Assembly: GCF_033878955.1 (NCBI RefSeq)
Contig: NZ_CP138858.1
Location: 1,922,001-1,986,000 of the forward strand
DNA from: Coraliomargarita algicola
Lineage (GTDB): Bacteria > Verrucomicrobiota > Verrucomicrobiia > Opitutales > Coraliomargaritaceae
Reading direction: 5' to 3'
DNA: 64,000 bases
Shown: positions 19,626 to 28,323 of the stretch, piece after piece
Layout: each line of letters starts with the position of its first letter
How positions within the stretch are numbered: the first letter of the stretch is position 1
Made by a program: the position numbers and the translations under genes
The notes under the pieces: model-generated
Seen by the model: only the letters and a program-made list of their open reading frames with translations
Databases searched by the model: none
Told to the model about the DNA's origin: nothing

Positions 19626-21362
19626 ATGTATACTCTCAGATCATACCAACAGAAAGCGGTCAACAGCACCCTTCAATACTTCAGGAAGCAGCGTCATCCT
19701 GCCGTCATCGTGCTGCCGACCGGGGCTGGCAAAAGTTTAGTCATCGCAGAGTTAGCTAAAATTGCTAAAGGCAGAGTCTTAGTGCTCGCCCATGTTAAAG
19801 AGCTGGTGGAGCAAAACCATTTGAAGTATGAAAGCTATGGCCTGCAGGCGGGCATCTATTCCGCGGGCTTAAATCAAAAGGACCACTCTCAAAAGGTCAT
19901 ATTCGGCAGTATTCAGTCTGTAGCCAAAGCAAAAGATACTTTTTTTAGCGATTTCACACTATTGGTCATCGACGAGTGCCACCGCGTAAGCATGGAGCCA
20001 GAAAGCCAATACGCAAAAGTCATCCAACAGCTCAAGCGAAACAATCCCCGTATCTGTATTCTGGGGTTAACCGCCACTCCCTATCGCTTAGGACACGGCT
20101 GGATCTATAACTACGCACTCCGCGGGGAAATTAAAACGCAAGAACTTCGCTTCTTTAAGCACTGTATCTACGAGCTACCGCTGGAGTATATGATCCGAAA
20201 CAAATTTCTGACGCCCCCGGTGAAAGTCGACATTCCTGTCACTTCGTATGACTTCTCCGAACTCACCGAAACAGGCCAAAGCTATACCATGGCTCAACTC
20301 GAAGAAGTGCTACAACGCCAGAGACGGCTCACCCCACTGATCATAAAGAACATCATCGACATTACCGAGCGCGACCAGCGCCAAGGCGTCATGATTTTCA
20401 GCTCCACAGTGAAACACGCACAGGAGATTATGGACCACCTGCCCGCGGGGCAGGCCAGATTGGTAGTCGGCACCACCGAACTCAGCGAACGCGATCAAAT
20501 CGTGGATGATTTCAAACGAAAAGCGTTTAAATACTTAGTCAATGTATCCGTGTTAACGACTGGTTTCGATGCCGCTCATGTCGATGTGATCGCGATTCTA
20601 CGCCCTACAGAATCAATCAGCTTGTATCAACAAATCATCGGGCGCGGCCTGCGATTGGAAACCGGCAAAAAGGATTGCTTGGTCTTAGATTACACGGGAA
20701 TGGGACATAGCATCTTTAGTCCAGAAATTGGAGACAAGAAGCCCGCATCCGAGTCAGTTCCGGTGCAAATCCCCTGCCCCGAATGCGGCTTTGTAAATGA
20801 TTTCTGGGGCATCGTCGACGAAGCGGGGAATGTGCTGGAGCACTTTGGACGCAAGTGTCGCGGAGGAAAGTTGAACCCACACAGCTACGAATTCACCCCT
20901 TGCGGCTATCGTTTCCGCTTTAAAATTTGCGAACAATGCGGCGCACAAAATGACATCACCGCCCGCGATTGTAGCACCTGTGGCAGCGTGCTAATCGATC
21001 CTGACGTAAAACTCAAAGAAGCGAAACTCTCTAAAGACGCTCACGTGCTCACACCCGACTCGATTGAAATGTTAGAGCGCGTCGACAAAAAAGGGACTCC
21101 ATATCTTCAGGTAAAATACTACGATTACGACGCCAACTTCGTTGCTGAAATACACTACCTCAGTAATCCAAACAGTCTGAAGAAATTTAGTATCAACTTC
21201 TTAAGATCGCATCTGCGAAAGCCGGAATCGAAGCTTAACATCCGCTCCGTCAGCGAAGTCGTACAAATACAATCCCAGTTGAGAATGCCAGCCTTCGTAA
21301 TCGCCCGTAAACAGGGCAAATTCTGGAAGATTACAGAAAAGATCTTCAGCGAAGAGCTCTAG
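19626..21362 (+). CDS. radD: RadD/YejH-like superfamily 2 DNA helicase
   Basis: The N-terminal helicase domain has Walker A PTGAGKS at residues 31-37 and the DECH box in LLVIDECHRVS. The second RecA domain contains TTGFDAAHVD and QQIIGRGLR. Two Cys4-like zinc elements follow (CPECGF ... and CEQCGAQNDITARDCSTCG). The domain order and 578-residue length match E. coli RadD (586 residues), which helps process recombination intermediates and works with SSB. Translation starts at ATG 19626. It lies 42 bp after the hybrid kinase and has no evident functional tie to it. Confidence 0.85.
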   Translation: MYTLRSYQQKAVNSTLQYFRKQRHPAVIVLPTGAGKSLVIAELAKIAKGRVLVLAHVKELVEQNHLKYESYGLQAGIYSAGLNQKDHSQKVIFGSIQSVAKAKDTFFSDFTLLVIDECHRVSMEPESQYAKVIQQLKRNNPRICILGLTATPYRLGHGWIYNYALRGEIKTQELRFFKHCIYELPLEYMIRNKFLTPPVKVDIPVTSYDFSELTETGQSYTMAQLEEVLQRQRRLTPLIIKNIIDITERDQRQGVMIFSSTVKHAQEIMDHLPAGQARLVVGTTELSERDQIVDDFKRKAFKYLVNVSVLTTGFDAAHVDVIAILRPTESISLYQQIIGRGLRLETGKKDCLVLDYTGMGHSIFSPEIGDKKPASESVPVQIPCPECGFVNDFWGIVDEAGNVLEHFGRKCRGGKLNPHSYEFTPCGYRFRFKICEQCGAQNDITARDCSTCGSVLIDPDVKLKEAKLSKDAHVLTPDSIEMLERVDKKGTPYLQVKYYDYDANFVAEIHYLSNPNSLKKFSINFLRSHLRKPESKLNIRSVSEVVQIQSQLRMPAFVIARKQGKFWKITEKIFSEEL

Positions 21363-21534
21363 GATACGTGCAAGCTTTTTGAGTGTTTATAATCCTCCAG
21401 ATGAACGGCCAATCAAGAATCAACCATCCTAGTAGCACCCCCACCCACACACATGGTTCGATCTGCAATAATCCCGTGCTCATGACTTGAAAAAACAAAA
21501 TAGGCTGCATACTACTCAGCGCTTTTTACACACA

Positions 21535-22446
21535 ATGAGCGAACCTACTGCACAAACCACCCACCAAGGTTGGATCTTCCGAAAGATCGTCGATTCGCAG
21601 CTATTCTCATCCTTCATAATTGTTGTGATTGTTTTCGCGGGGATCTTAGTCGGCATAGAGACCTTTCCCTCCATTGTAGACCGCCACAACAAACTGCTGC
21701 ATTTTTTAGACAATGTCGTATTGGCAATCTTCACATTAGAAGTCATTCTGAAGATGGCCGCCGAAAAAAGGCAGCCTTGGCGCTACTTTAAAGATGGCTG
21801 GAATATCTTCGACTTCAGCATCGTAGCTGTCTGCTTTCTCCCACTCGGAGGCAGCTATGTCGCAGTGCTGCGCCTCTTCCGACTACTTCGAGTCTTTCGT
21901 CTCATTTCAGTCATTCCGAAGCTGCAGCTTCTAGTCACCGCGCTACTTCGCAGCTTACCATCCATGTTCTATGTCTGCCTGTTGCTCTTTTTACTTTTTT
22001 ACGTCTATGCGGTGATAGGTGTCATGCTCTTCAGTGGTAATGATCCAATTCACTTCGGTAACCTCTGGAGCTCCTTTCTATCACTCTTTCGTATCGTCAC
22101 ACTGGAGGACTGGACGGATGTAATGTATCTGCAGATGTATGGCTCGGACGTCTACCAAGGCTACAATCAAGCCCTGAACGGCCTAGAATTCACCCCTAAA
22201 GCAATGCCCATAATCGGAGCCTTCTACTTCGTATCTTTCGTCACCATCGGCACGATGATCATGCTCAACCTCGTGATCGGCGTCATCATCAACGGCATGG
22301 ATGAAGCTCAGAAAGAAATCGCCGATCGCAACCTACACGACATGCTCACACACGAAAACTCGTACGACCAAACACGTGAACAGAAAATAACCCGCCTAAA
22401 ACAACAACTAGATAAGGTATCGAAAGAGCTCTCGGACCTCATTTAG
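21535..22446 (+). CDS. bacterial single-domain voltage-gated cation channel (Nav/Cav type)
   Basis: Six membrane segments of the Ion_trans family are visible. The S4 helix carries arginines every third residue (LRLFRLLRVFR), and a pore helix leads to the filter TLEDWTD at residues 189-195. S6 (NLVIGVIINGM) and a C-terminal coiled coil (ITRLKQQLDKVSKELSDL) complete the NaChBac-like tetramer subunit. Between filter and S6 an extracellular loop (about 30 residues) is longer than in NavAb. The acidic residues at filter positions 4 and 7 resemble calcium-selective engineered NavAb variants, so Ca2+ permeation is possible. The frame extends to TTG 21487, but ATG 21535 is the more likely start. Confidence 0.88.
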   Translation: MSEPTAQTTHQGWIFRKIVDSQLFSSFIIVVIVFAGILVGIETFPSIVDRHNKLLHFLDNVVLAIFTLEVILKMAAEKRQPWRYFKDGWNIFDFSIVAVCFLPLGGSYVAVLRLFRLLRVFRLISVIPKLQLLVTALLRSLPSMFYVCLLLFLLFYVYAVIGVMLFSGNDPIHFGNLWSSFLSLFRIVTLEDWTDVMYLQMYGSDVYQGYNQALNGLEFTPKAMPIIGAFYFVSFVTIGTMIMLNLVIGVIINGMDEAQKEIADRNLHDMLTHENSYDQTREQKITRLKQQLDKVSKELSDLI

Positions 22447-22489
22447 AATTGCAGTGCCAGAATCGAATTACCGATTCATAAATCACCGA

Positions 22490-23809
22490 CTAGGATTGAA
22501 TAACCAGCACCCAATCGTTTCCCTCTGCGATATCCGCTGGCGGTCTAAAGCGATGTATCCCACTCATGGCAGGAAGCTTTGCCAATGGGATTCGTGTCGC
22601 GTTACGCGGATTGAACCAGTAGCCAACGCTGGGGACCTCTGAAAGTTTAAGGGAGAAATGTGCTCCAAAAGGAGTGTAAGCGACGACGATATTCCCATCC
22701 AAACTTGCAGCGACACGGATCGTATCCGGACCTTCTTTAGGTCCTTCGATTAGTATGGACTCTGTGGGTCTAAGCTCTGTCCATGGTAGAGCACAGAAAA
22801 AAGCCTTCATGTATCCCATCTCATAGGCTCCCGGATAAAATAAAGCTTCGGACCAAGGGGTTCGAGGCTGTATCGCACCAGGAATTTCAGGCGTCCACAT
22901 TTGCCATATACTATGATGCCCATATGTATGGCCCAGTGCGCCCGCGAGGACTGACCAATATGCTGCACGACGTATATCAAATGCATCGAAATAACCGTTC
23001 TGCTTTTTAAATGCGATAGCAATATCTTCGTAGCAAGGCTCGCCATCTAAGGCAGGCTTAGCTGGTTCTCGCTGGACATCTGCAAGCGTGGCTTTGAAAT
23101 TGGGATAAGCTTTTTGGTGGTGCCCGCTTTGGTGCATGTTAAAATCAAGCCAGTCGGCGTCATGAAAAAAGTTGGAGGAACTCTGCCCTCCATATGGATG
23201 ATATGTCATTAAATGCCGGCCGCCATCGCCCGCTTGTAAACCTTGGACCATCGCTTCAATAATAGCGGTATGTTCAGGAGTTTCCGGAATACGATCACCG
23301 CCGAGCACCCATACCACAGAGGCTTCTTTATAGCGCTGGCCAAGAAAATGACCAAAAGCTTCCGAATTATCGATATTAAAAATTTCCGGCCCACCGCCCC
23401 ACTTCAAATTAAATTTATCGCCCCAAGTGGGCAGCAAGGCGACCTGTATCCCTAATTCGTTCGCATATTCTACCACACGATCCACATGTTGAAAATACGC
23501 CTCGTTCGGCTGGCGGGGATCCAGCTCGTAAAGCGGTAAGTCCCCGTTGCAATTAGGCACCTGCAAACCGTCTAATTCAGCTAAAATGACAGTTTGCACC
23601 ACGTTAAACCCTTGGTCACGGCGAGTTTTCAAATAATGCACGGACTCCGCATAATCCAATCGGTGTAAGAGTTCCCAAGCCGTATCGGCCATCCAAAAAA
23701 ATGATTCCCCCCAGAGGTCTGCAGATATCTTTGATCCGAACTGACTTGTAGCAGAGGAGCGCGCAATTGATTGGAGCTTTTCATTATTCAACACTAAATA
23801 CGGAATCAT
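22490..23809 (-). CDS. DUF4038 / GH140-like glycoside hydrolase (apiosidase-like)
   Basis: The protein shows the DUF4038 TIM-barrel pattern: FFWMADTAWELLHRL near the N-terminus, then DQGFNVVQTVILAE, VVWVLGGDR and KPALDGEPCYE, the last two being candidate catalytic acid positions. A small C-terminal beta domain like Collagen_bind_2 ends the protein. Characterised relatives (GH140) cleave apiose linkages in the pectin rhamnogalacturonan II. No signal peptide is visible, so it may act in the cytoplasm on imported oligosaccharides. No other carbohydrate genes are near. It converges on the channel gene, leaving a 43-bp gap. Confidence 0.8.
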   Translation of the reverse strand: MIPYLVLNNEKLQSIARSSATSQFGSKISADLWGESFFWMADTAWELLHRLDYAESVHYLKTRRDQGFNVVQTVILAELDGLQVPNCNGDLPLYELDPRQPNEAYFQHVDRVVEYANELGIQVALLPTWGDKFNLKWGGGPEIFNIDNSEAFGHFLGQRYKEASVVWVLGGDRIPETPEHTAIIEAMVQGLQAGDGGRHLMTYHPYGGQSSSNFFHDADWLDFNMHQSGHHQKAYPNFKATLADVQREPAKPALDGEPCYEDIAIAFKKQNGYFDAFDIRRAAYWSVLAGALGHTYGHHSIWQMWTPEIPGAIQPRTPWSEALFYPGAYEMGYMKAFFCALPWTELRPTESILIEGPKEGPDTIRVAASLDGNIVVAYTPFGAHFSLKLSEVPSVGYWFNPRNATRIPLAKLPAMSGIHRFRPPADIAEGNDWVLVIQS

Positions 23810-24102
23810 CCCTGCAGGAAACGACGAGGCAACCTGTTGCCATCATTCCCGAAATGCCCTTAGGCATCTAAACTGCTTCAGTCATGAATCGATTGGTTAA
23901 TTTCCTACATCGGCAAGTTCGACCTCATTTACACAGATCGACGATGACTTCTAAAACGATTTCCAGATACAACGCGAGCCCTTTATATCGCCACGCACCT
24001 GCCTCGCGGGGTAGACGCTTCCTCCATCGAATGGCCCTCCGCATCACACGGACTTAAAGTTTTGCATTGGCCTCAAATCCACCTTCAACTAACGACAGTA
24101 TT
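23810..24102. other. intergenic region between glycosidase and hpt
   Basis: A 293-bp divergent gap. It must carry both promoters, but I see no strong consensus element, inverted repeat, RNA gene or small ORF with a ribosome-binding site. Confidence 0.4.
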
Positions 24103-24645
24103 ATGAATGAACAAGGACTAAAAAAGACACTGCTCTCTCAAGAAGAGATCTCCGAAATAGTGACACGACTGGGCAGTGAGATTACTGAACACTACAAAAA
24201 CTCCGATAAGGAGCTAATCGTAATTGGCCTCCTCCGCGGCTCTTTCGTATTCATGGCCGATCTTGTGCGTGAAATTAAACACCCAATGATCACAGACTTT
24301 ATGACTATCTCCAGTTATGGTGATGGCACTGAAAGCACCGGTGATGTTAAAATAGTGATGGACCTGGACGAATCCATCACTGATCGCGATGTACTGCTAG
24401 TAGAAGACATCATCGACACGGGCAACACCTTCAGTAAAGTAATCCGCCTGATCGAAGGCCGTGGCCCCGCATCCCTACGGATCTGCACCTTACTCAGCAA
24501 ACCCTCTCGCAGACAGGTCGAAGTAGACATAGACTTTTGTGGCATAGAGATTCCAGACGAATTTGTCTGCGGCTACGGACTCGATTTCGCTCAAAAATTC
24601 CGGAACGTCCCCTACATCGGCATCTACGAAGGCCCCGTTGATTAA
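24103..24645 (+). CDS. hpt: hypoxanthine phosphoribosyltransferase
   Basis: This cytosolic purine-salvage enzyme converts hypoxanthine (and often guanine) plus PRPP to the nucleotide. The PRPP-binding loop VLLVEDIIDTGNT is complete, the N-terminal LLRGSFVFMADL segment is typical of the family, and the C-terminal DEFVCGYGLDF element belongs to bacterial Hpt. The frame extends to a TTG at 24067, but ATG 24103 gives the normal length of 180 residues. It appears monocistronic. It is followed after 33 bp by a converging RAYT gene. Confidence 0.95.
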   Translation: MNEQGLKKTLLSQEEISEIVTRLGSEITEHYKNSDKELIVIGLLRGSFVFMADLVREIKHPMITDFMTISSYGDGTESTGDVKIVMDLDESITDRDVLLVEDIIDTGNTFSKVIRLIEGRGPASLRICTLLSKPSRRQVEVDIDFCGIEIPDEFVCGYGLDFAQKFRNVPYIGIYEGPVD

Positions 24646-24678
24646 ACAAAACACCCACAATCCATTATAGATCAAGGT

Positions 24679-25665
24679 CTAACCAAACACTCGCGTTCGC
24701 AGGCCTTGAATCACCGCAAGATCCCCCCAATCCGCGCCCTTAAGAGCATGCGCCTTTGGAGCACGTTTTAGCCGTCGTTCAGCTTGCAAGGTGCCGGAAA
24801 AGCCCCTCACAAACTCAGCCGTGCCCAAGATAGCGCCATCTGTGAAGTAACGCACACGACACCGCAGAATCGTCGATTTAGGCAGACAGCCATCCTCCTG
24901 CTCCAAAACTTTCAAGGCAGTGCCCCTCGCCTGTTCACTTAACTGCACATCCGAAGCACGTTGACCAAAAATCAACCTACGATGCACTCTAAGAGCCGAA
25001 TCGATCCGCTTCGCTCCATGGTCACTCCAGATACGAATTAAGCCTCGCTTCGCCGCGACCTCCCCAACGACCGCCTCTGCATAACCGCAAAAGCGGTAAT
25101 CCTTCGGATCATTTACCAGCCCAGCCCGAACAGGATTCAGATCGATATAAGCAGCCATCGTCTGCAAGGGGTTCCCCGCACCTTCAACCAACACTGACTT
25201 AAAGCGCTCCGCCCACAAAGTGCCGTAGCGCTGATGAGAGCGATTATACCAAACTGAAAAGCGCTGTTTCACCCCCTTCATAAACTCAGAAACGTCCCCC
25301 ATTCGGGCCAACAATTTGCGACGTATCGCGTCCGCATCCTCGCCCCCGGACTGCAGAAGCTTAAACATCTCATCCGCCGTCGCCTGCTGATATTTCGTCG
25401 GTTTTGGATAAAGCACTTTGTAGCGACGCTTCAATTCTACATCTGAAACAGAATCCACATTCGGCACACGCACAAGCACATGAAAGTGGTTCGACATTAT
25501 ACAATAAGTCAGCACTTCCACTCCACAGAAGTCCGCCACCTGACGGATCATCTTACGCAAGACCTCCTTCTCTCGATCCTTAAACAGAAGCTCCCCATTC
25601 ACAGTGCGAGTCATGCAATGATACACCGCATCCCTACCCCCTACTTTCAATCGACGCGTTCTCAT
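24679..25665 (-). CDS. REP-associated tyrosine transposase (RAYT, Y1_Tnp), first copy
   Basis: An HUH single-strand nuclease domain related to IS200/IS605 TnpA. The HUH motif is in IMSNHFHVLVRVP and the catalytic Tyr candidates lie in RFSVWYNRSHQRYGTLW, followed by YIDLNPVRAGLV. The C-terminal 100 residues are a family-specific extension. Domesticated relatives process REP hairpins. The frame extends upstream to 25785 through repeat DNA, but ATG 25665 begins exactly at MRTRRLKVGG, the conserved start. It is unrelated at the DNA level to the second RAYT at 28.7 kb and no matching terminal inverted repeat was found. Confidence 0.88.
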   Translation of the reverse strand: MRTRRLKVGGRDAVYHCMTRTVNGELLFKDREKEVLRKMIRQVADFCGVEVLTYCIMSNHFHVLVRVPNVDSVSDVELKRRYKVLYPKPTKYQQATADEMFKLLQSGGEDADAIRRKLLARMGDVSEFMKGVKQRFSVWYNRSHQRYGTLWAERFKSVLVEGAGNPLQTMAAYIDLNPVRAGLVNDPKDYRFCGYAEAVVGEVAAKRGLIRIWSDHGAKRIDSALRVHRRLIFGQRASDVQLSEQARGTALKVLEQEDGCLPKSTILRCRVRYFTDGAILGTAEFVRGFSGTLQAERRLKRAPKAHALKGADWGDLAVIQGLRTRVFG

Positions 25666-25973
25666 TACCAAATGAAGTATGCCACACACCTTGCCTGCGT
25701 CAATTATTATTTTTAGTCTGTCCCTTTTATTCCTATCCCTTTTATTCCTCCGGAACTCCTGATCGAGAACTGATGCTCCCAACAAAAAACTTGATAAATT
25801 GCCCCTGCGTAGAGCCCCTCATAAAGAACCAACAACTCACCAATATGGCGTGAGGTGCCCTGACTCCAAGATACTCCCTCTAAAAAAAATAATGACTTCA
25901 CCGAAGAAGTTATCTATTAGTAATCACCTGAAGGCATTTTTCTGATGCTGTACCCACTTAACCAACAATTCTT
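25666..25973. other. RAYT/PEP-CTERM intergenic region with a 15-bp tandem repeat
   Basis: A 308-bp gap. Two adjacent copies of a TCCCTTTTATTCC core lie at 25719-25733 and 25734-25748, differing only at the second base; on the minus strand they read as AATAAAAGGGA just ahead of the RAYT start. A 25-bp A-rich stretch at 25777-25801 recurs imperfectly at 26851-26874, beyond the PEP-CTERM gene. No small gene is evident. Confidence 0.5.
25719..25748 (-). repeat. 15-bp tandem repeat upstream of the first RAYT
   Basis: Two head-to-tail copies with one mismatch. Such short GGGACA-type motifs beside RAYT genes may be remnants of the element recognised by the enzyme; this is inference from position. 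Confidence 0.55.
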
Positions 25974-26624
25974 ATGCTAAATTTCAAGAAAACGTCTATC
26001 CTACTCGCTGGCGTAGCATTGTCTGCAGTCTCGGCACAGGCTTACATCGTTGTTAACTTTACAGGCGATATGAATCTAAACGTTCCGGGAGGAAACGCTG
26101 ATTTCTATGATGGTTCAACTTGGGTTTATAGTTTAGAATTCAGTGCTACTGAGTATCAAGCAATTGGTGATTTCGTTGGCATTGTCTCGAACTCAGCAAC
26201 TTTAACTATTAGCGGAGCCAGTGATCCGATGTATGATGGGACCATCAACATTGTTGATGTCCTACATTCAGACTTTGCGATTCTTCCCAACGTAGGTGGA
26301 AGCATTTACGGACTGGTATCGGCGGGCCTAACAAACGGTGAATTCGAGTTGGACGATCCTGTGCCATACCTATCTGGTTTAACTCCTTCTGGAGCATCGG
26401 TTCTAGAAGCGGCTCCGAATATAGGCGATCCTGTCCTCGCCGAACATTTCGACGGCATTACAGGACTGGAAAGCAACGCTGTTTATATTGCAACCGCTTC
26501 AGGGCCGGGGGCGAGTGAATATACCTTCGGCAATGTTTCGATTAGCGTCGTGCCAGAACCTTCCAGCTACGCACTAATCACGGGTGTTCTGGTCCTAGCG
26601 GTATCGATGCGGCGCCACAGATAG
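25974..26624 (+). CDS. PEP-CTERM sorting-domain protein of unknown function
   Basis: The 216-residue protein has a signal peptide (ending SAVSAQA), a beta-rich body without cysteines and a C-terminal sorting signal VVPEPSSYALI, a short hydrophobic helix and a basic tail MRRHR. PEP-CTERM proteins are secreted and processed by an exosortase, usually for cell-surface or extracellular matrix placement. The body is not recognised. Codon use is more A/T-rich than in the housekeeping genes. No exosortase gene is in this window. A GC hairpin follows at 26667. Confidence 0.8.
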   Translation: MLNFKKTSILLAGVALSAVSAQAYIVVNFTGDMNLNVPGGNADFYDGSTWVYSLEFSATEYQAIGDFVGIVSNSATLTISGASDPMYDGTINIVDVLHSDFAILPNVGGSIYGLVSAGLTNGEFELDDPVPYLSGLTPSGASVLEAAPNIGDPVLAEHFDGITGLESNAVYIATASGPGASEYTFGNVSISVVPEPSSYALITGVLVLAVSMRRHR

Positions 26625-26911
26625 ATGACTTTGATTCATGCCAAATCCAGACCTTGGAGCTAAAAAGCCCCCAAAGGGGGCACAGCCTCCCATGTCATCT
26701 TTTCGAGTCTTTAGAGTCCCCTTGGGCAAACAACCCCTAACGACATGCCCCCTGACTGAAGCAGATGAAACTAAGCTCCGTAGCAGGGTTGGCTCTGCCG
26801 CCCTGCCAATGACGATTGGCAATGCCACGAAATAAAAGCACTCGAGAAGATCCCAACAAAAACAAGATAAATTGGACTGGTGCTTTTTGAAGCCGTGAGC
26901 CCAATGATGGG
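26625..26911. other. convergent gap between PEP-CTERM gene and LysR regulator
   Basis: A 287-bp gap holding a perfect short hairpin at 26667-26681 and the second copy of the A-rich imperfect repeat at 26851-26874. No gene is convincing here. Confidence 0.4.
26667..26681. terminator. GCCCCC/GGGGGC hairpin after the PEP-CTERM gene
   Basis: A perfect 6-bp GC stem with an AAA loop lies 43 bp after the stop codon, with an A run before it and no T run after it on the plus strand. It could stop transcription from the minus-strand side, where a short T run follows. Confidence 0.45.
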
Positions 26912-27787
26912 CTAAGATAAAGTGTCTAATAGAGTGCGCAATGGCTTCGCAGAATCACCTTTATGCCAAGCAACGATTAAATCCCAAGTGGCCCCCTCAT
27001 CGCAAACTGGTATGATCACCATACCTGGTCGCTTCTGGTCTCGGAGAAATGCCGGCATCACCACGACAAATCCTTCATTAGCAACCGCCGTAAAAGCATC
27101 GGATAGGTCCTCGGAAGTGCCTGAAATTTTCGGCCTGAATTTCCCGAAAGTCTGACACAACTGAGTCATCCGACGACGTAAGCCGAAATGCTCCGAGTCG
27201 GAGGCGATGAGGAAGGTCTCGTCCTTTAATTCAGCAAGCGCTATCGTCTGCCGGGAAGCCAGAGGATGTTCAGATGCAAGGCAAACAACGCTACTGACCT
27301 CAGCGACCTTCTTCGTGTGAAAATCCCGCCCCAGCAGGTTTCCGAGTTCCAAAGTCAAAGCCATATCCAGATTCCCTCGACGCAATTCGATGATCTGTTC
27401 ACTCGGAAAGAGATCGATTAATTTTACTTTGGTTTCAGGTTTCAGTCGGCTAAATGCCTCTAATGCAGGTGCAAAGTGATCCTCAAATGCGGATCCAAGA
27501 TAACCGATTCGCAATTCCTGATCATCACCCCTAATAATTCGGCGAACATCACGAAGGTTTGCGTCGTAGCTCTCAAGCAGTTGCTGCGTCCGTTCAGCAA
27601 GCGCTCGCCCGCCCGGAGTTGCCTGAACTCCCGTTGAACTCCGATTAAGAAGGGCGCCACCGACTTCATGCTCAAGTGCCTGCATCTGACGCGAGAGCGC
27701 AGACTGCGAAATATTTAGCCGGTCCGCAGCGCGATGCAGACTACCTTCTTCGAGGACTGCCAAAAAGGAGCGAAGCTGCGGAATCAT
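26912..27787 (-). CDS. LysR-family transcriptional regulator
   Basis: The N-terminal winged helix is clear (LRSFLAVLEEGSLHRAADRLNISQSALSRQ, shown in the family as AA-LN-SQ-A-S), followed by the periplasmic-binding-like effector domain. The start at ATG 27787 (MIPQLRSF) is preferred over an upstream TTG at 27808. It is divergent from a DoxX-family gene 143 bp away, the usual arrangement for a LysR regulator and its target. Two perfect palindromes occupy the gap. Effector unknown. Confidence 0.92.
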   Translation of the reverse strand: MIPQLRSFLAVLEEGSLHRAADRLNISQSALSRQMQALEHEVGGALLNRSSTGVQATPGGRALAERTQQLLESYDANLRDVRRIIRGDDQELRIGYLGSAFEDHFAPALEAFSRLKPETKVKLIDLFPSEQIIELRRGNLDMALTLELGNLLGRDFHTKKVAEVSSVVCLASEHPLASRQTIALAELKDETFLIASDSEHFGLRRRMTQLCQTFGKFRPKISGTSEDLSDAFTAVANEGFVVVMPAFLRDQKRPGMVIIPVCDEGATWDLIVAWHKGDSAKPLRTLLDTLS

Positions 27788-27797
27788 ACATGCTACC

Positions 27798-27818
27798 GTG
27801 ATGCGCAAAACGCATCAC
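27798..27818. promoter_or_regulatory. palindrome next to the LysR start (GTGATGCG-N5-CGCATCAC)
   Basis: Perfect 8-bp inverted arms with a 5-bp spacer, centred 21 bp upstream of the LysR ATG. The position suits an autoregulatory operator. Inferred from symmetry and context only. Confidence 0.6.
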
Positions 27819-27846
27819 CGCAATGCTAAAGAAACGCTACCGGAAT

Positions 27847-27871
27847 CGTATATTCTGAGGTAGAATATACG
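27847..27871. promoter_or_regulatory. 25-bp palindrome in the LysR/DoxX gap (CGTATATTCT-N5-AGAATATACG)
   Basis: Perfect 10-bp arms around a GAGGT spacer, in the middle of the divergent intergenic region. This is a strong candidate for the activator site of the LysR protein or for another dimeric regulator controlling the DoxX gene. Confidence 0.65.
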
Positions 27872-27930
27872 CCATCAGTAATACGTGATCCGATCTGGAG
27901 CCGCTGACCTTACACTTCGACCAATAAAAA

Positions 27931-28323
27931 ATGACACATATCGTTAAATCCGAATCCAAAGCAAAAAACATTACCCTATGGATCTTACAAGCATTCGTCG
28001 CTCTCGCCTTTCTCGGGGCTGGTTTTGCTAAACTATCTGGGCAAGCAACCATGGTAGAGACATTCAACCAAATCGGCGTGGGACAATGGTTTCGCTATCT
28101 AACTGGCAGCATTGAAGTGCTCGCGGCTATTATGTTGCTCATTCCCCGAGTGATACCAATCGGGGCGATTTTGCTGGTTTGCACGATGGCAGGAGCCGTT
28201 CTGACTCATCTGCTAATCATCGGTGGAACTCCTGTGCCTCCAATAGTCCTGCTTATTCTTGCAGCTGTCATCATCTGGGGACGAAAGCAAATGCTGTTAT
28301 CACTGATAAAGAAACAACGATAG
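27931..28323 (+). CDS. DoxX-like small membrane protein
   Basis: A 130-residue protein with four hydrophobic segments and the DoxX-like start FVALAFLGAGFAKLSGQ. Members of this family are poorly defined inner-membrane proteins that often sit beside redox or stress regulators. The neighbouring divergent LysR gene and two palindromes suggest inducible expression. The start codon at 27931 gives the typical length. Biochemical function is not known. Confidence 0.8.
   Translation: MTHIVKSESKAKNITLWILQAFVALAFLGAGFAKLSGQATMVETFNQIGVGQWFRYLTGSIEVLAAIMLLIPRVIPIGAILLVCTMAGAVLTHLLIIGGTPVPPIVLLILAAVIIWGRKQMLLSLIKKQR

Noticed and set aside
26638..26835. 65-codon plus-strand frame after the PEP-CTERM gene
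   Set aside because: It spans a GC hairpin, has no ribosome-binding site and a low-complexity product, so it is probably chance.
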